This document shows, piece by piece, positions 1-13,625 of a DNA stretch of 64,000 nt. Numbering within the stretch: the stretch's first letter is position 1; each line of letters begins with the position of its first letter. The stretch is taken from assembly GCA_958510875.1 (NCBI GenBank), contig OY294068.1:180389411-180453410 (forward strand), written 5' to 3'. The notes beneath the pieces were generated by a model that was not told where the DNA came from, searched no databases, and was given only the letters and a program-made list of their open reading frames with translations. Both the position numbers and the translations under genes were made by a program. The DNA comes from Endomychus coccineus. Taxonomy: Eukaryota > Arthropoda > Insecta > Coleoptera > Endomychidae.

Positions 1-384
1 TGACGGGATTTACTGAATCAATTGTGAGTCGTGTTCAAATAGCTATGTGAGCCAAACTACAAGGAACGTTCTAACTCGGTGTAAAGAACGTTTTGCCACT
101 TAAAGAAAAATAATTGTGGAAAATCTGCGTCTCACCATTCTTCCCTAAAGTTTATTGTCAAATATCTAGATAATTTAGAAGGGCTTATACATCTGTATAA
201 GCGAAAAAGCAATTTAACGAATTCAGATTTATCTCCAACTGATCCTTATCCCTTATAGCTCCGAGAAAAATTTTAAAACAAGCAGAGAGGCAGGAAAGGG
301 AGGACCTATAATTAATGCAGAAATGGCCTGCTCATAAGCCGAGGAAGGCGTAGGAGCAGGAATATATATATAGCCCAGCCAAAG

Positions 385-1165
385 ACAAGAGAGTCTCAGG
401 TGACAATATTCCAGGCAGAAGTTGCTACAATACATCACTATGCCGAAGAGTTACTAAGGCAAGAGTTTAAGGAAAATATCATTACGATATACTCTGACAG
501 TCAAGCGGCTATAAAAGCAAGCAGCTCCATGTAAGTTAATTCCAAACATGTCTGGGATTGCTTAGAAACCCTACAGAAGTTGGGCAGTCAAAACAGACTG
601 TGTTCAGCCTGGGTAGCATGTCACACAGGTCACAGAGGCAATGATAAGGCTGATTCATTAGCCCGAGAAGGAGCACGTTGTTCCTTTCTTTGGTTTAGCG
701 AAAATCATTTAAGAGTATTCCGATGAAAAAGCAATCTCGAGAATGGTGGAACAAGGTGCCGGGAATGAGACAGGTCAAATAGTTCATTAAAGAATCATCG
801 CCAAAATTCACCCAAGTACCTATTAAGCTAGAGTAGGATGGTTCGGCACCTGACAGGGCATTGTACATTCAACGAACACATGAACAACATCGGACAGCCA
901 GACACAACCATATGTAGGTTCTGTCAAGAAGATGAGGAAACCTCAGCGCACACACTGTGCTACTGCGAAGGTCTGACAAGGCTAAGGTTTCCAACCATAG
1001 GGGGAGAAAAACCACAACCCTTCCATATATGGAAAAACTGAGCTCTGGCCTATGAAGTCTAGTAATTAGGACGTGTCCAGACAGGCATCTCTAACATAAC
1101 ATGAGGGCTCACACAATAGATCTGCAAAGGTTGCAGTGGAGAGGCTCCTAGCCCATAAGCCCCAT
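385..1165 (+). pseudogene. Decayed non-LTR retrotransposon 3' end (RNase H plus Cys-rich tail)
   Basis: The plus strand reads as a broken RNase H domain: a QAEV start near 405, IYSDSQAAIKA near 490-520, and a degraded histidine/glutamate segment with KADSLAREGA near 645-675. From 838 an open stretch reads LTGHC, then CRFCQEDEETSAHTLCYCE, the Cys/His tail that ends ORF2 of R1/Jockey-like elements. In-frame stops and frameshifts are present and the reverse transcriptase part is missing, so this is a dead 5'-truncated copy. The clade is not resolved. Confidence 0.7.
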
Positions 1166-1191
1166 ACAAATCTCATCTAGATTATCCCTTA

Positions 1192-2121
1192 TACAGGGTG
1201 AGTCAGTTTTTTGTAGACAAACTTCAACAGGAGATAGAACAGATGATTTTAAGGAGAAAAGTTCCTATAAACATATGTCGTAGAAGGCTTCGTTTTCGAG
1301 ATACAGGGTGTTGAAATTGAAAAAAAAAATTCGTTTTTTACGAATATCTCCGGAACCGTTCATCGTACAGAAAACCGCTTTTGTGAGCATTTTCTACTCA
1401 TAGTAAGATATGTTTTGTGGGGTGAAAAAATTTTTTTCATTCATAATTGGTGAAGATTTTGAAGGGGTAATGGGTGTTTTTCTCCCCAACTTCTACGCCA
1501 CTGAAAAAAGTACGGTTTTGAGACAACCGCCAATGTTTTCTACACATAAAAGGTACTCTTGGTCATAAGCTCTAAAGTTGACCGTTTTTGAGAAAAATCA
1601 ACTTTTATGTTGAAAAACATGGTCAATCCTTTGGTTTTGTTACTTGTTCTAACGTTTGAATAAATTTTGTTTAATTGACCATGTTTTTCAACATAAAAGT
1701 TGATTTTTCTCGAAAACGGTCAATTTTAGAGCTTATAACCAGAAGTACCTTTTTTGTGTAGAAGACATTGGCGGTTCAAAAAGTTTTCTCAAAATCGTAC
1801 TTTTCTCAGTGGTGTAGAAGTTGGGGAGAAAAACACCCACTACCCCTTCAAAATCTTCATCAATTAAAAGTAAAAAAATTTTGTTTATCACACAGAACAT
1901 AGCTTACTATGAGTAAAAAATGCTTACAAAAGCTGTCTCTTGTACAATAAACGGTTTCGGAGATATTCGCAAAAAACGAATTTTTTTTTTTCAATTTCAA
2001 CACACCCTGTATCTCGAAAACGAAGCCTTCTACGACATATGTTTATAGGAACTTTTCTTCTTAAAAACACTTGTTCTATCTCCTGTTGCAGTTTGTCCAC
2101 AAAAAACTGACTCACCCTGTA
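1192..2121. repeat. 930-bp palindromic foldback element with TA target duplication
   Basis: The ends are perfect inverted repeats beginning TACAGGGTGAGTCAG. The two halves are inverted copies of each other along nearly their whole length, meeting near 1656. TA dinucleotides flank both ends (1190-1191 and 2122-2123), as expected for a Tc1/mariner-type target duplication. No transposase is encoded, so this is a non-autonomous element. Short reading frames inside it are artefacts of the palindrome. Confidence 0.8.
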
Positions 2122-2123
2122 TA

Positions 2124-5100
2124 CACTACTAATTCTAAATAGTATTCAAACAGGCACATTTTGAATTATAATTTAGTTTACTCTGATGGTGGCTACTTGG
2201 TAGCCTAAAGGTCCTCAGTACTTCAACATTTATTCTTAGTGGATAAGGATGATTATTTCTCACTTATATAGTGTATCCACAGTGAGAACTCTTTTATACG
2301 TTATTCATGGGATAGTGTTACACATGAGGATTCATGGGATTCAGATTTTGTATCACTCAATAATTTGCCAGGTTCTCAGCTCAGGGGAGAAGCAGAACTA
2401 AACATTCAGATGACAGATCTCTCATACTCCAGCAAGCGTTGTATATTTGTACATTGTTATTAGATTATTAGAGAAGTATAACTTTGATTTAATGAAAAAC
2501 TTTTCGATGAATACAAAGTTATAGTCTGTCATGATGGATGGTCATGATCAATTATTTTCCTCAACTATATCTACTAAGGCGTTATGATAAACTACTTCGG
2601 CCGAAGCTACGTAGAGGTAAATCGATCTGGACTGGGTGAATTCCGTAGACCAATGTTTTTCGACCTGTGTGGTCTCGCTAAGTCTTGGCCGGGGGTTACT
2701 ATCGCAAATCAAAGCCAAGTAACAATAAAAAACAAGAGTTGTTGGTCCTACATTACAATAAAAATACAACAATTTCAGTGAGAAGACTGTGCCTGTTTAG
2801 TTTTTATAATTTGTCGAATCGTTCCATTTTCAGACGCAAATAACCCAATCATTTTCAAATTCTCCTTAGATTTTATGTCCACAATCGAGAAGAACTTTAG
2901 TTCACATAGGTAGGAAGTGGCGAATGACACAAATAATTTCGAAGCTCTGGGTATTCTTCTGTTTTCTTCATCCAAAAGACTTCAATATTTTGCGAATTAA
3001 ATTCCAGGCAAACTCTATAAGATTTTCTTTCATCGTCGTGGTCAGATCAGCCAGTTGTACTGACATATCCAAAAAAGGATTTAGTATCAATCTATGCCCA
3101 TTTTTAGCTTCAGAATCCAGCTCTGGCAACTAAGTAATAGTTTCACTTTCAAATTATGCAAGCTCGGTATCATGCAAAAAATGGTAGAGCTTGCTACCAA
3201 TGCTTAGTCCGTTGCAATTTCTTCACCAGTCTTCTGAACACAAGGGAATAATCATACATCCTTTTTTGTAAAGATGTTGACCACCTTCAATTTTTACCCT
3301 TGACCGTTAGAATGTTTTCTTCTTTAATTCTAATAGCATTCTATTTAAGTTTAGAATTGATTTTCATCACATAATGGCTAATTCTATTCAATTCTTGTAA
3401 AAATATTAACAAGCTTTTAGTTCCAGAACTTGTTTCAAGATCATTCCTTTTGATAGCTCCCTAACCTTTGTGTGATAAAAGAAATTTTGTAGAAGCGAAC
3501 CCATGTATTTACAAACAATACTATACAGTCGAATCTGCAAGGCTTTACCTCCTATAGAGTTCACAACTTTGATCACCTATTAACCACATCATTTAAATCG
3601 AAAGGTCCTGCGCGTATTCAAGAAGGTTGAAATCACTCCCATAGACAATACGAAGCATCGGACCATCCCTCCTTGGAACGTCAATTCTTACATGCTGATA
3701 AGCTCATAGTGTCACTGTAAATATCAACAAATGCTGACGTTGATATTAGAATTCAGAATAAAATTCTATTTAAAGTTCAACGAAGATGTAGGTCATCTAT
3801 CTCACCTACCTAATCCCAATAACATGTGGGCAGGCACATAACTACCTATTTATGTTTAAGATAAAATGCTTTTATATTTACCGAGATATTTACGTACAAC
3901 CTATAACGGTCTCAGAACTTTATCGAGTTGAGTACTCGTGCAAATGTCGCGTATATACAAGTAAGAATTTGTTATGACATTGTAATCAAAAGGTTCAACC
4001 GCATTCTACTCGTAATGACATCCCTATGTAGAATTCTCATTAGCGACTGTGTCACGTTCCTCAGTAATAATTTGTGCAACCCACAACTAAGGAAAATTCG
4101 TAATAAACATGATTCCAGATATTCAAAAGAGAGGTTTACGCTATGCTAATGAATCCGCTTAACCAGTAGATAGCTTGGTGATTGATCTAAGTCAACAATC
4201 CACTCATTCTTCCTCATTTGTTAATTCAACTGTAAGATGGATTATAAGTTACATGCCATCATGGGGAGTTGTTTAGATGATTACAAAAAGATATAAAGCA
4301 CCAAGGGAAAGAAAAAAGTAATTTGAAATAGAAGAACAATTCCATTCCAGGATTAGGTGCTTAGGCGAAATTGTTCACTAGAGTTCTTCTCATTGTGAGT
4401 GATGTCTTTCTCTTTTTTATTAGCTTCGTTTAGTCAGTATCTAATACATTTCACAATATTATAATCTTTCTTCAACCTTCGTAAATGTTCCTTACTTTTT
4501 TACTATTTTCACTGGATGATGCTATTTGTAACCATTTACTCCACATGAGATGCCCACAAATATTAATTAGCGGAGTGATAAAATAAAAACTGGAGAAATT
4601 GGGCGAATAGAGTTGAATATGAAAAGATGTAAAGTGTGTTGATAAAAAATAAGGATCACGCACTGCCAGTTGGAATGGAAGTGAGTGAGGAGTGGCAGCA
4701 ATCTGAAAGAATGCTGTCAGATTTTTTCTATTATCATTTGTTTTTCCTTTACAGTATTATAAAGGGGAGAATCGCTCAACACAATGTGTGCGGTGGTTTG
4801 GATCGAGTTTGGATATACCTCTTAATAAATAGATTTCCTTGCATATTAATATTTTGTATATATTTGAATGAGTCAACTCAATCAACCCAATGTAATTTTC
4901 CAATCTTACATTTCTTTGCATGAGTAGGTACATAAAATATGTACAATGTATTAGATTCTGAATAAACGAGGCTAATGAAAATGAGAAAAAACTCACCAGT
5001 CACAATGAAAAGAACGCCAAAGAAACCTAATTCTGGAATCAGTTCAAAATGTTCTAATTAAAATATACCATTTCCTTCCCCTTTGTGCTAAAGAAAACTC

Positions 5101-7548
5101 CATACAATGATTGAACAGTTTTTTGCATCATCTCATGTCTACATGTGATGTATAGTATAGATAGTGATGATTTCTTCACTCTTCAGTGGAACTAGGAATG
5201 ACAGTCACGAAATAACTCTTGAATTCTGCAGTTAGATCTCGATCTACAGACTGAAATTCGAAATTAACCCTTTCATCTCTTCTTTCAAGCAGGATCCTGT
5301 GTTGACAATATAAAGCAAATTCGTCAATCCATCAGTAAGAAAAACAACATTTCAACATGTGTTGAAATTTGGTAAAACACGTTCGTTTGTGTTCTTTTTC
5401 CAACATCTGAGCTGCGAGGTGAATCGGAAGAACGTATTTCATCCAGACCAAGAAAAATCGATATTGTATATCACGAAGGGTTAATGCTTGATAACAGTAA
5501 CAGCTCCGACTATCAAATGCAAATAACTCTACTAATAAATTACAAATATAATGCTCGAATCATCGATAGATGCTCAAGTCCCCGCCCAAAACATTCATTC
5601 AAATCATCACAATTATATTTTGCTTTGAACTCCTCAGAATAAATGACTGCTCCAGAAAATTCATTTTAACAATGAAAATCAATATAAAAATGTGAAGAAG
5701 TTCAAAGTTGAAACACGTCGAATAAAAATAGTATTTCATAGAGATGTAAATCCCTCGAGGAATATAAACATTATTTCTGAAGTTCAGTTGAAAAATATTT
5801 GACAACATCAACCGCTTCAACCGAACACAAATATTTATTTCGGTTTATTAGAGCGTGCATTTGCTCATCCGTCGTAATGTTTTTTGTATTGATTATATTT
5901 TGTGAATTGATTTGTAAAGTGGTAAACCAATGAAACGCAACATTAGTTTTACTAATCACGGAAGAATCAATTACTTGAATTTTTTTTGAAACAAAGAGTT
6001 TTTTCCTAAACCTACTTTCTTTCACCGATGGCTCTCATCATTAGTAAAAGAGTAGCCTACCTTTTAATAATAATTTAAGCCAACTATGAAGGTAACCGTC
6101 CTAGTATCAGCAAGGTTTCTTTTCTTAGTCACTGTTTGGAGAATGCAAGATATGTAGATGTAAAAATCTGATGAACAATAAAAATTTGGTATGAGGTCTT
6201 GAAGTTTTGGAATGTCAATTCCGAGTCCATTCAAATCGCCTAAGAAATTACCCTTCAAAGTGACCCGATACATCTTCAGCAAATCTCAAGGCGCTATTCA
6301 ATGACAGCTCGATTGATTCAATCGAAATCGTAACCAAATAATTCAATTCAATTAAATTATAAATTATAATATCTTTCTGAACAAGAGAGTTTGGATACTT
6401 ACCCAACTAACAAGTAGATTAATTATTCAAATTTAATATTTTTAATTTTATTATGGGTGTAACACATAAAACTAACATAGAGCTTTTGCACATTTAGCTT
6501 ACAACAATAAAGTCTGCGTTCGCCCCTCAACTATAAATAAATCTTATCAGCTGGAAACAGCAATAGAATTCTCATATTATGTACCTACTGCACACCCGTA
6601 GCTCATTTATATCCACTACAATAATTTAATATGATAAAATCTACTAATTCTATGGATTTCAAATTCAAACCAATGTAGGTGACTTAATGCAATTACCAAC
6701 AGTGATGCTCAGTTGTTTTAATAACAGATTCAATTAATTAAATTATGACAGAAATTATTCCCCAATTAGAAAATATACTTCAAAGCAGAACTGACAAAGG
6801 GATATAATTTCAAAAGGGAAAAGACTACACATCGATACCGTCAAATGCTTATTAAAATTTAAAAGGACTAGGTACATACCTCACTGTCAGAATTAATCCA
6901 AAGTTCCTGGGAAAATCGCGAATTAGAAAACGCAAACAAAACAGAAACAACACTTGGAAAAAACAAATCAACAAAACACCAACACTTTAAGTCAAGAAAC
7001 CGTTATTTTTTAAGGATTTCGAAAGCAATATCCCAGCGTTCGTTCGTTTTATAAGTTGTCGGGGCAGAATCGAGCTTGTATACCCGTTCCCAAGTTCAAA
7101 CTTGAAGTTGTTGCCTTTACATTCGCTACTACATCGAACTTCATTCCATATAAATTGTTCATTCCACACCAAGCACTCCGGAGCTCAATTACAGTGAGTT
7201 GAGATGAATTTTACAGAACCGGTCCTAAGAAATTTTGTAAGAGAAAGAAATTATGTTATTTCCAAAGCGATATGTAATAAGTAATTATAGCCTCGCGTAT
7301 GTACCGCAATTATATTATACTTATTATTATATTTTACAAAAAAGTACTCCGTCAATTTGTCAATCAAACTATTACGGTATGATTAAAATTTCGCAAAGTT
7401 GGCTATGCGAAATGTTTTTAAACATCTATTATTGGTATTGTATTATAACTTAATTCTAGTGGCAACCGATTCTACCGATATCCGATACCATTAGAGAAGA
7501 TACTACTCCTTCCAACAGTTCGATTCATTTTTATAATGGTATACAGAA
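2124..7548. other. Intergenic, no gene recognised
   Basis: AT-rich sequence with only short reading frames and no recognisable domain. Two adjacent minus-strand frames (5771-6025 and 6064-6282) look protein-like, but I could match them to nothing and could not splice them together. A minus-strand stretch near 2800-3150 faintly resembles a hAT transposase C-terminus, too weakly to call. Confidence 0.5.
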
Positions 7549-8575
7549 TCAGTGATATTTAATTGATTCATTCGTTTTTTGTGCGTCTTTACAACGTATA
7601 TTCCGATCGAATAAGCTTCCTTGCGGTGAAAAAACACTACTAATCGAAATTGTATTGTATTGTGTTGGGTATGTTTGCACACTGCGACCTAAAAGGTCTA
7701 TGTTGTCCCCTTCTGCTGCTGCGCCCTTCAGGATATCCCCTGTGGCTTTAACAAAGTTCAGTATGTCGGATGGCTTCACGTTAGGTAAATCCGAGGGTAA
7801 ATCTCCCTCTTCTATTTGGTATAGCTCAAGGTATCGTGCCCTTGGGTTTTGCAAGGTTATAGTGCATTCTGCGAGGATATGGATGGAAGTTTCGTTCTCC
7901 TAACAGAACCAACATTGTTCTTCTTCTACTAATCCGAGCCTCTTAAGGTGCCCTTTCGAACGGCAGTGCTCTGTTAGAATTCCCGTTAGTGTTTTTAGTT
8001 TATTTTTACTTAGGTTGGTGCAGTCATTAGATCGCTTTTGGTTGTAGTTTCTCATAAGGATCTTCGCTTGCCTCAGTCCTTGCTGACCTATCCAGTGGTG
8101 GAATCTTTTGTTGTGTACTTCTTTTTTAAGTTCTTCCAGTATTGTGCTGGCGCTTATCTCGCAGAACGGTTCAGGTCTCACAAATGATGTTCCGGCCCCT
8201 TTTTTTGCTATATCATCTGCTTTTTCGTTACCCTCCACCCCGGTGTGTCCCGGAACCCATAGAAGGATAACTGCGTTGTTCTTGCCTAGTTTATTAACTT
8301 TTTCTAAGCATTGCCAGACCATCTTGCTGATTACGTGGGAGCTCGACGTTTTGATGGCTCCTTGACTATCCGACTTGATGACTATTTCCTGTCTGCGGAG
8401 GTCTCTTTCTATATTCAACTGGACACGTTCTCCTCTTGGAAAATGCTCGAGGATTTACCTAAGCTTTCAGAGTATTTGGTTCCAGGCCCATACACTCTTA
8501 TTCCAGTTCCTTCTATTGTTTTGGAGACCTATATTACTAAATCTCAGGATTTCTCCTTCTGACGAGACGCAGTAG
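7549..8575 (-). pseudogene. Decayed non-LTR retrotransposon 3' end (RNase H)
   Basis: The longest open part (7900-8418, minus) carries RNase H landmarks: SDSQGAIKTSSS, then LLWVPGHTGVEGNEKADDIA with the conserved His, Glu and Asp. The usual tail follows (LTGILTEHCRSKGHLKRLG). The frame breaks after CWFC and resumes at 7549-7854 with RARYLELYQIEEGD. The 5' side near 8420-8570 is in other frames and the reverse transcriptase is absent. This is a 5'-truncated dead copy on the minus strand. Confidence 0.75.
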
Positions 8576-9428
8576 CTCGAAACAGCTGTCAACTCTTTAC
8601 TAGATGTGTTCACATACTTTTGTGATTTGAGTTTCAATTATTATATATTCGTAATATTCTTCCCATTGATGAATACAGGGGGGCTAATTTTCCATTGTCG
8701 TTATATCTGACGAAATATCGAAGATATGGAAAAAGTTAAATGTGATGAATCTAAAATGAAATCTGCTATGCAAAATGAAAATTGAAATTTATTTTTCATA
8801 GCCGGAGACATATACATATACATGTATATTTTTACATAATCAGATTTTAAATCAATTTATCTTTACAAAATGTTGGCCCAAGAACCTACCTACCATTTTG
8901 TTTTAAATTATGCTTAATGTTTTAAATGAAGAAATCATTGAGGTCGGCTGTGTAGGTTATTTTATTCAATGGCTGTCAAATATTTTGAACTGTGATCAAT
9001 TGATCAAGTATGACTTCCCTCACTTTTGTATGCAAAATAGGTTTCGGACACTTCTTCGGGTCAAATATGTAGGTACAGAAAATATATTGGAAATGATTTA
9101 GAAACCTAGAAGAGGGTAAGATGTTACACTGAAATTTTATTTATCCAAATGGTCTACATAAAGTATTTATGACTATGTTCTATACTACACTACTGACTGA
9201 TGTCAGGTTGACTTTCGAAATCATTCACACTATAATATAACCTGTTTTATACTGACACTTGCTGTCATATGAATTATCAAAACTTTCAAAGAGTATACGA
9301 ATAAACTCGACTGTGACTTCACATCGATGACGTCACTTGAATCTTAAAATAACAATTTCGGAAACACACAAAATTGTGTTGCTGTGCAGTTTTCACAGAT
9401 CAAACAATAATAAAAGTAAACACAATAC
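8576..9428. other. Intergenic, nothing recognised
   Basis: AT-rich, with short reading frames only. A small alternating TACATA run lies near 8811-8830. No domain or RNA gene was seen. Confidence 0.5.
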
Positions 9429-10784
9429 TTAGTCCAGGCTATAAACTGGAAAAAAAATAAACATGTAAGTTCGAATCAAAATTTTTTTTTTCATTAGCTT
9501 CAGTAGGTTATCAGGACCATTCATACAACTTAAAACCTCTTGGGAATCCCAACCCCACCCAATGGGGGCGAAAATGGCCCGAAATCTCCAAGTCTTGAAT
9601 TGTATTTTCTACAAAAAAAGGTATTTCCGGATTTCGAGTGCACCTAGGAGGTTTTTTGGGTCGCTGAACACGAATCCGTAGCCAGATTTACATACAATCC
9701 ATCATAGGGGTGGTCAAATCGACAAAATTGGCCAATTTCGCACCCATAATATGTTATTTTTCAAATTACGTGTTTTAGGCATTCCGAATGCACCAAGGAG
9801 GTTTTTTGGGTCGCTGATCACGAATCCGTAGCCAGATTTACTTGCAATCCATCGTAGGGGTGGTCAAATCGACAAAATTGGCCAATTTCGCACCCATAAT
9901 ATGTTATTTTGCAATTTACGTGTTTTAGGCATTCCGAATGCACCAAGCAGGTTTTTTGGGTCGCTGATCACGAATCCGTAGCCAGATTCACTTGCAATCC
10001 ATCGTAGGGATGGTCAAATCAACAAAATTGGCCAATTTCGCACCCATAATATGTTATTTTGCAATTTACGTGTTTTAGGCATTCCGAATGCACCAAGCAG
10101 GTTTTTTGGGTCGCTGATCACGGATCTGTAGCCACATTTACTTCCAATCCATCGTAGGGGTGGTAAATTCGACGCAATTGGCCAATTTTGCACCCCTATA
10201 TGTTAGTTCGCAATTTACCTGTTTTTGGCATTTCGAATGCACCAAGGAGGTTTTTTGGGTCGTTGAATATGATTCCAAAGCCACATTTACTCTGAAGTAA
10301 TTTTAAAATGCAAAAATAATAAAAATTTAGAAGCGTGTCAAATTAGCCATTTTGTAAATTTTCCACCCCTACGATGATATTCGAGTAAATCTGGTTTCAG
10401 AATCGTATTCAGCGACCCAAAAATCCCCTTGGTGCATTCGACATGTCTAAAACACGTAAATTGCAAAATAACATATTAGGGGTGCAAAATTGGCCAATTT
10501 TACCACCCCTACAATGGATTGCAAGTGAATCTGGCTACGGACTCGTGTTCAGCGACCCAAAAAAAACCCTAGGTGCACTCGAAATGCCAAAATACATTTT
10601 TTGTAGGAAATACAATTCAAGACTTGGCCATTTTCGCCCCCAATGGGTGGGGTTGGGGTTCCCAAGAGGTTCTAAGGTGTATGAATGATCCTGAGAACCT
10701 TCTGAAGCTAATGCAAAAAAAAGTTTTTGATGTGTTTGTTTTTTTTTTATAATAGCTAAAATCCCGGTTCACAGCCTGGACTAA
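9429..10784. repeat. 1.36-kb foldback element with internal tandem repeats
   Basis: The terminal inverted repeat TTAGTCCAGGCT starts at 9429, and its complement AGCCTGGACTAA (one mismatch) ends at 10784. Inside the tips, longer inverted arms hold a shared segment including CAATGGGGGCGAAAATGG near 9560 and its inverse near 10620. The left arm contains a tandem array of about 150-bp units, and part of that unit recurs inverted at about 10380-10600. No coding capacity was seen. Superfamily and target-site duplication are not clear. Confidence 0.75.
9640..10290 (+). repeat. Tandem array of about 150-bp units (4-5 copies)
   Basis: The phrase GGTTTTTTGGGTCG recurs at about 9650, 9800, 9950, 10100 and 10249, a spacing of 150 bp (149 for the last). 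Each unit also repeats CGAATCCGTAGCCAGATT, TTGGCCAATTT and ACGTGTTTTAGGCATT with a few substitutions. It looks like a small satellite carried within the surrounding foldback element. Confidence 0.85.
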
Positions 10785-12257
10785 CTGTTGAATTGAATGT
10801 CACATGTTGTACAAAAATCAAAAAGTTTTAGAATACGTATTAGTATCACATTCAGCCCGTACATTAAATCCTAATTACCATGACAAGGTAGTATTTTCTA
10901 TTTTTGTGTATACTGAATATGGGAAGACAATATAATTTGGACAGATGAATCCTATTTCCATAGAAATGATCCAATTTAAACAGAAATGGAATTTTTAATA
11001 AACGTAACACCCATTATTGATAAGTTATTTTTTCAGAAACGCTTCCTGGTGAAGATACACCCCTTCAAAGTTCCAAAAATCGTTTCTACAGCGATTTTAA
11101 TAAAATTTGTTTCAAGTACCTACTCCTAAAATAATACCATCGTTTGACACTGTAAACATTTTCCAGTGTGTGGAGTAGCTGTAGTGGGGTTGCTTCCTTT
11201 TTCCCACCCTACTTTCTACTCCTTTGGATATTAAAATTTTGGAATGTAGTTATTCTTGCGTCATTTTAATTGGGGGAAATATTATCAAGTAAAGTCCTAT
11301 TATAGATAGATAGATAATTCGTGTTATGTACTTAAATGTTTACAATATACCTTTATATAACTAGTCCTACTTAACATGGATTGTGAAATCTAAAACGAAA
11401 TTTACATCAAAATTTGATTCTAATGAACTCTTACTTGGATAACACCAATTTATAGCTATTTTCATTGATCTACCTTTTCAATCTTCATATCGAAATTACT
11501 CGTTATTTCGCCATTTCATACGAAGATTATTATTATGGTAAGTTTCGTTAGAAACTCATCAAAACTGTTATTTGTCCACAAGGAGAGCAAAAATAACTCC
11601 GTATATGATATTGACAAATATTGTGATGCAACACCATGTATATCTTCATTTCAATAATTGTACGAATAACAACTCAAAATATGCTAATTGGCTGGTTAGA
11701 GTTACAATATTAGTTTATTTATCGTCACACATGAACATGTGGTGGGACAATAAATACATTACATCTCAAACTATGAAGCTGTCTAGTATATTTACTAATT
11801 CATTACATTACTGTAAACTTGTCTAGCAGATGGCAAACGGTGAAGGTAAATAACGATCAGATTCTACTGAATTGTTCATCTACTACTGTTCCTCAGATAT
11901 TCCCTATTAATCTACCAATATTGACACTAAATGCTATCAAATTAGGACATGCAAATAGTGTAGGTATGTATGTAACTTGAGCTATCAACATAATAACTAA
12001 AACGCAAAATGAAAGAAAACAATAATTTTCACGGAAATCATTTCATTATTGCTTTATATCTCTGATATATAGTGTATGATCAGAAAAATCATTTAGTATA
12101 AAAGTATGATCACATAATATAGCCTTGGAGAAGTTGGTCATTTTTCTTTGCTCATCTAGTCATAGTCCTAATATTCAAGTGATCAAATGCGCAGTTATGT
12201 AGGCTTCAGCACGATGAAGATAGGAAATAGCATCTGGCTAATATTAATGTTGATGTC
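10785..12257. other. Intergenic, nothing recognised
   Basis: AT-rich sequence without a supportable gene. The longest frame (11572-11826, plus) has no recognisable motif. Confidence 0.5.
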
Positions 12258-12265
12258 GGTACGTA

Positions 12266-12538
12266 CAGTAGCGGATCCAGGGGGGGTTACGGGGGTCATA
12301 ACCCCCCCCCACAATGATGAACAAAAAAAAAATTTTTAGGGGAATAAACTGATATGGTAAACGACTAAAAATTGTAAAGTCAGCATTACATCTGTGAGCC
12401 AATTTATTTTGATTATAACAAGGATTTTAATTTAAACAATATCGTATGTGATTAAGACAAGCTTTTGTCAATTTTAATGTATGCATGTCTGAGAGTGACC
12501 CCCCCCCCAAAAAAAACAAAAGTCTGGATCCACGCCTG
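12266..12538. mobile_element. hAT-type MITE, 273 bp
   Basis: The left end reads CAGTAGCGGATCCAGG and the right end is its imperfect inverse (CTGGATCCACGCCTG). Both ends are flanked by the identical 8-bp direct repeat GGTACGTA (12258-12265 and 12539-12546). CAG...CTG tips with an 8-bp duplication are the hallmark of hAT transposition. There are G- and C-rich runs near each end and no coding sequence, so it must have been moved by a transposase encoded elsewhere. Confidence 0.85.
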
Positions 12539-12794
12539 GGTACGTATGGTCTAAAATTATTTCTCAGTTAAAAACAAATTTTAGTCTAGGCACACTAGTC
12601 TACTGACGGAGTTACAGCAATTAAGTTTATTTACTAGCCAAATTATTTATAGATTACCCAAAGAAAGCAAATTCTCAAAATGGATTTCAATCAACTTTTA
12701 ACTCAAGCTATGTGAATGATACATTAGTATATTACACTTTAGGACACTTCTTATGAAAATTTCATTATTCACCCCCAAAAAATTGAATCATGAC

Positions 12795-13617
12795 CAGTGG
12801 CGTGACTAACCCTGCCGGGGCCCCAGTTCAACAATTTAAGAGCAAAAAATAAAAACATCACACTGCGTTATCTAGTGATCCATGTTTAATTTCAATCTCG
12901 CTATCCATCTTGTAATCTTACAATCAATAGTCTCAACCTATAATTAATACACTTACATATTGGTAACAATCTTTAAAATCTCGCCCTGCGAACTATCGCC
13001 TTGACAAACTTTTCGATTATTGTACCCAGGTTTCCTCTTGAAGAGTTCGTCACCTTCATCATAAGCAGTAAAATTACTGAGCAGACGTCCGGAAACCTAG
13101 CCGAAAGAGTAAAATACTCGATCAATATTAAGTTAAGCCAATTCCCTGATGAAATATATCTCAGAAATTTGATCTTTCAGACTATATCTGGAACGTAGCC
13201 CCCAGGAAGGATCCATACACGACATGTAAATCCTTTAATTTGGATTCTTGCTCAATGTTCCGACGAAAAACTTTAAATTACTTATAACAAGACATGAAAG
13301 CAAGAAAACAACTAGTTTTCCGAAACCATAATATTATCAATTTCTTTGTCAATCTATTTAAAAACAAATGATAAATTTCCCAATTTGGGGACCCCAAATT
13401 TGGTAAAATTGTAAAATATTGGGGCCCCCAAAAAGTAAAATATTCTGACGAGGATTTCTTATTGACAAAGAGGCTCTCATTCTCATTGTAAAATATTTAA
13501 ACCCAATTTTTATTAAAATAATCAATTAATATTTTTGTCACACAATTACAACATATCATAAAGTGTGAAATAATATCATAACAAAAAAAAACTCAGTTGG
13601 GAACCCCTTACGCACTG
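12795..13617. mobile_element. hAT-type non-autonomous element, about 823 bp
   Basis: It starts CAGTGGCGTGACTAACCC and ends GGGAACCCCTTACGCACTG, an imperfect inverted pair. The flanking octamers are ATCATGAC (12787-12794) and ATCATGGC (13618-13625), which agree at seven of eight positions. The interior has GGGGCCCC tracts near 12820 and 13420 and no transposase frame. The single mismatch suggests an older insertion than the 12266 copy. Confidence 0.7.
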
Positions 13618-13625
13618 ATCATGGC

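Noticed and set aside
2775..3600. Possible hAT transposase C-terminus on the minus strand
   Set aside because: Only a short EEYPEL-like phrase fits and the following motifs are absent, so it is too weak to annotate.
5771..6285. Two adjacent minus-strand reading frames that look protein-like
   Set aside because: The first frame hits a stop just before the only GT donor, no acceptor joins them in frame, and neither matches a family I know.
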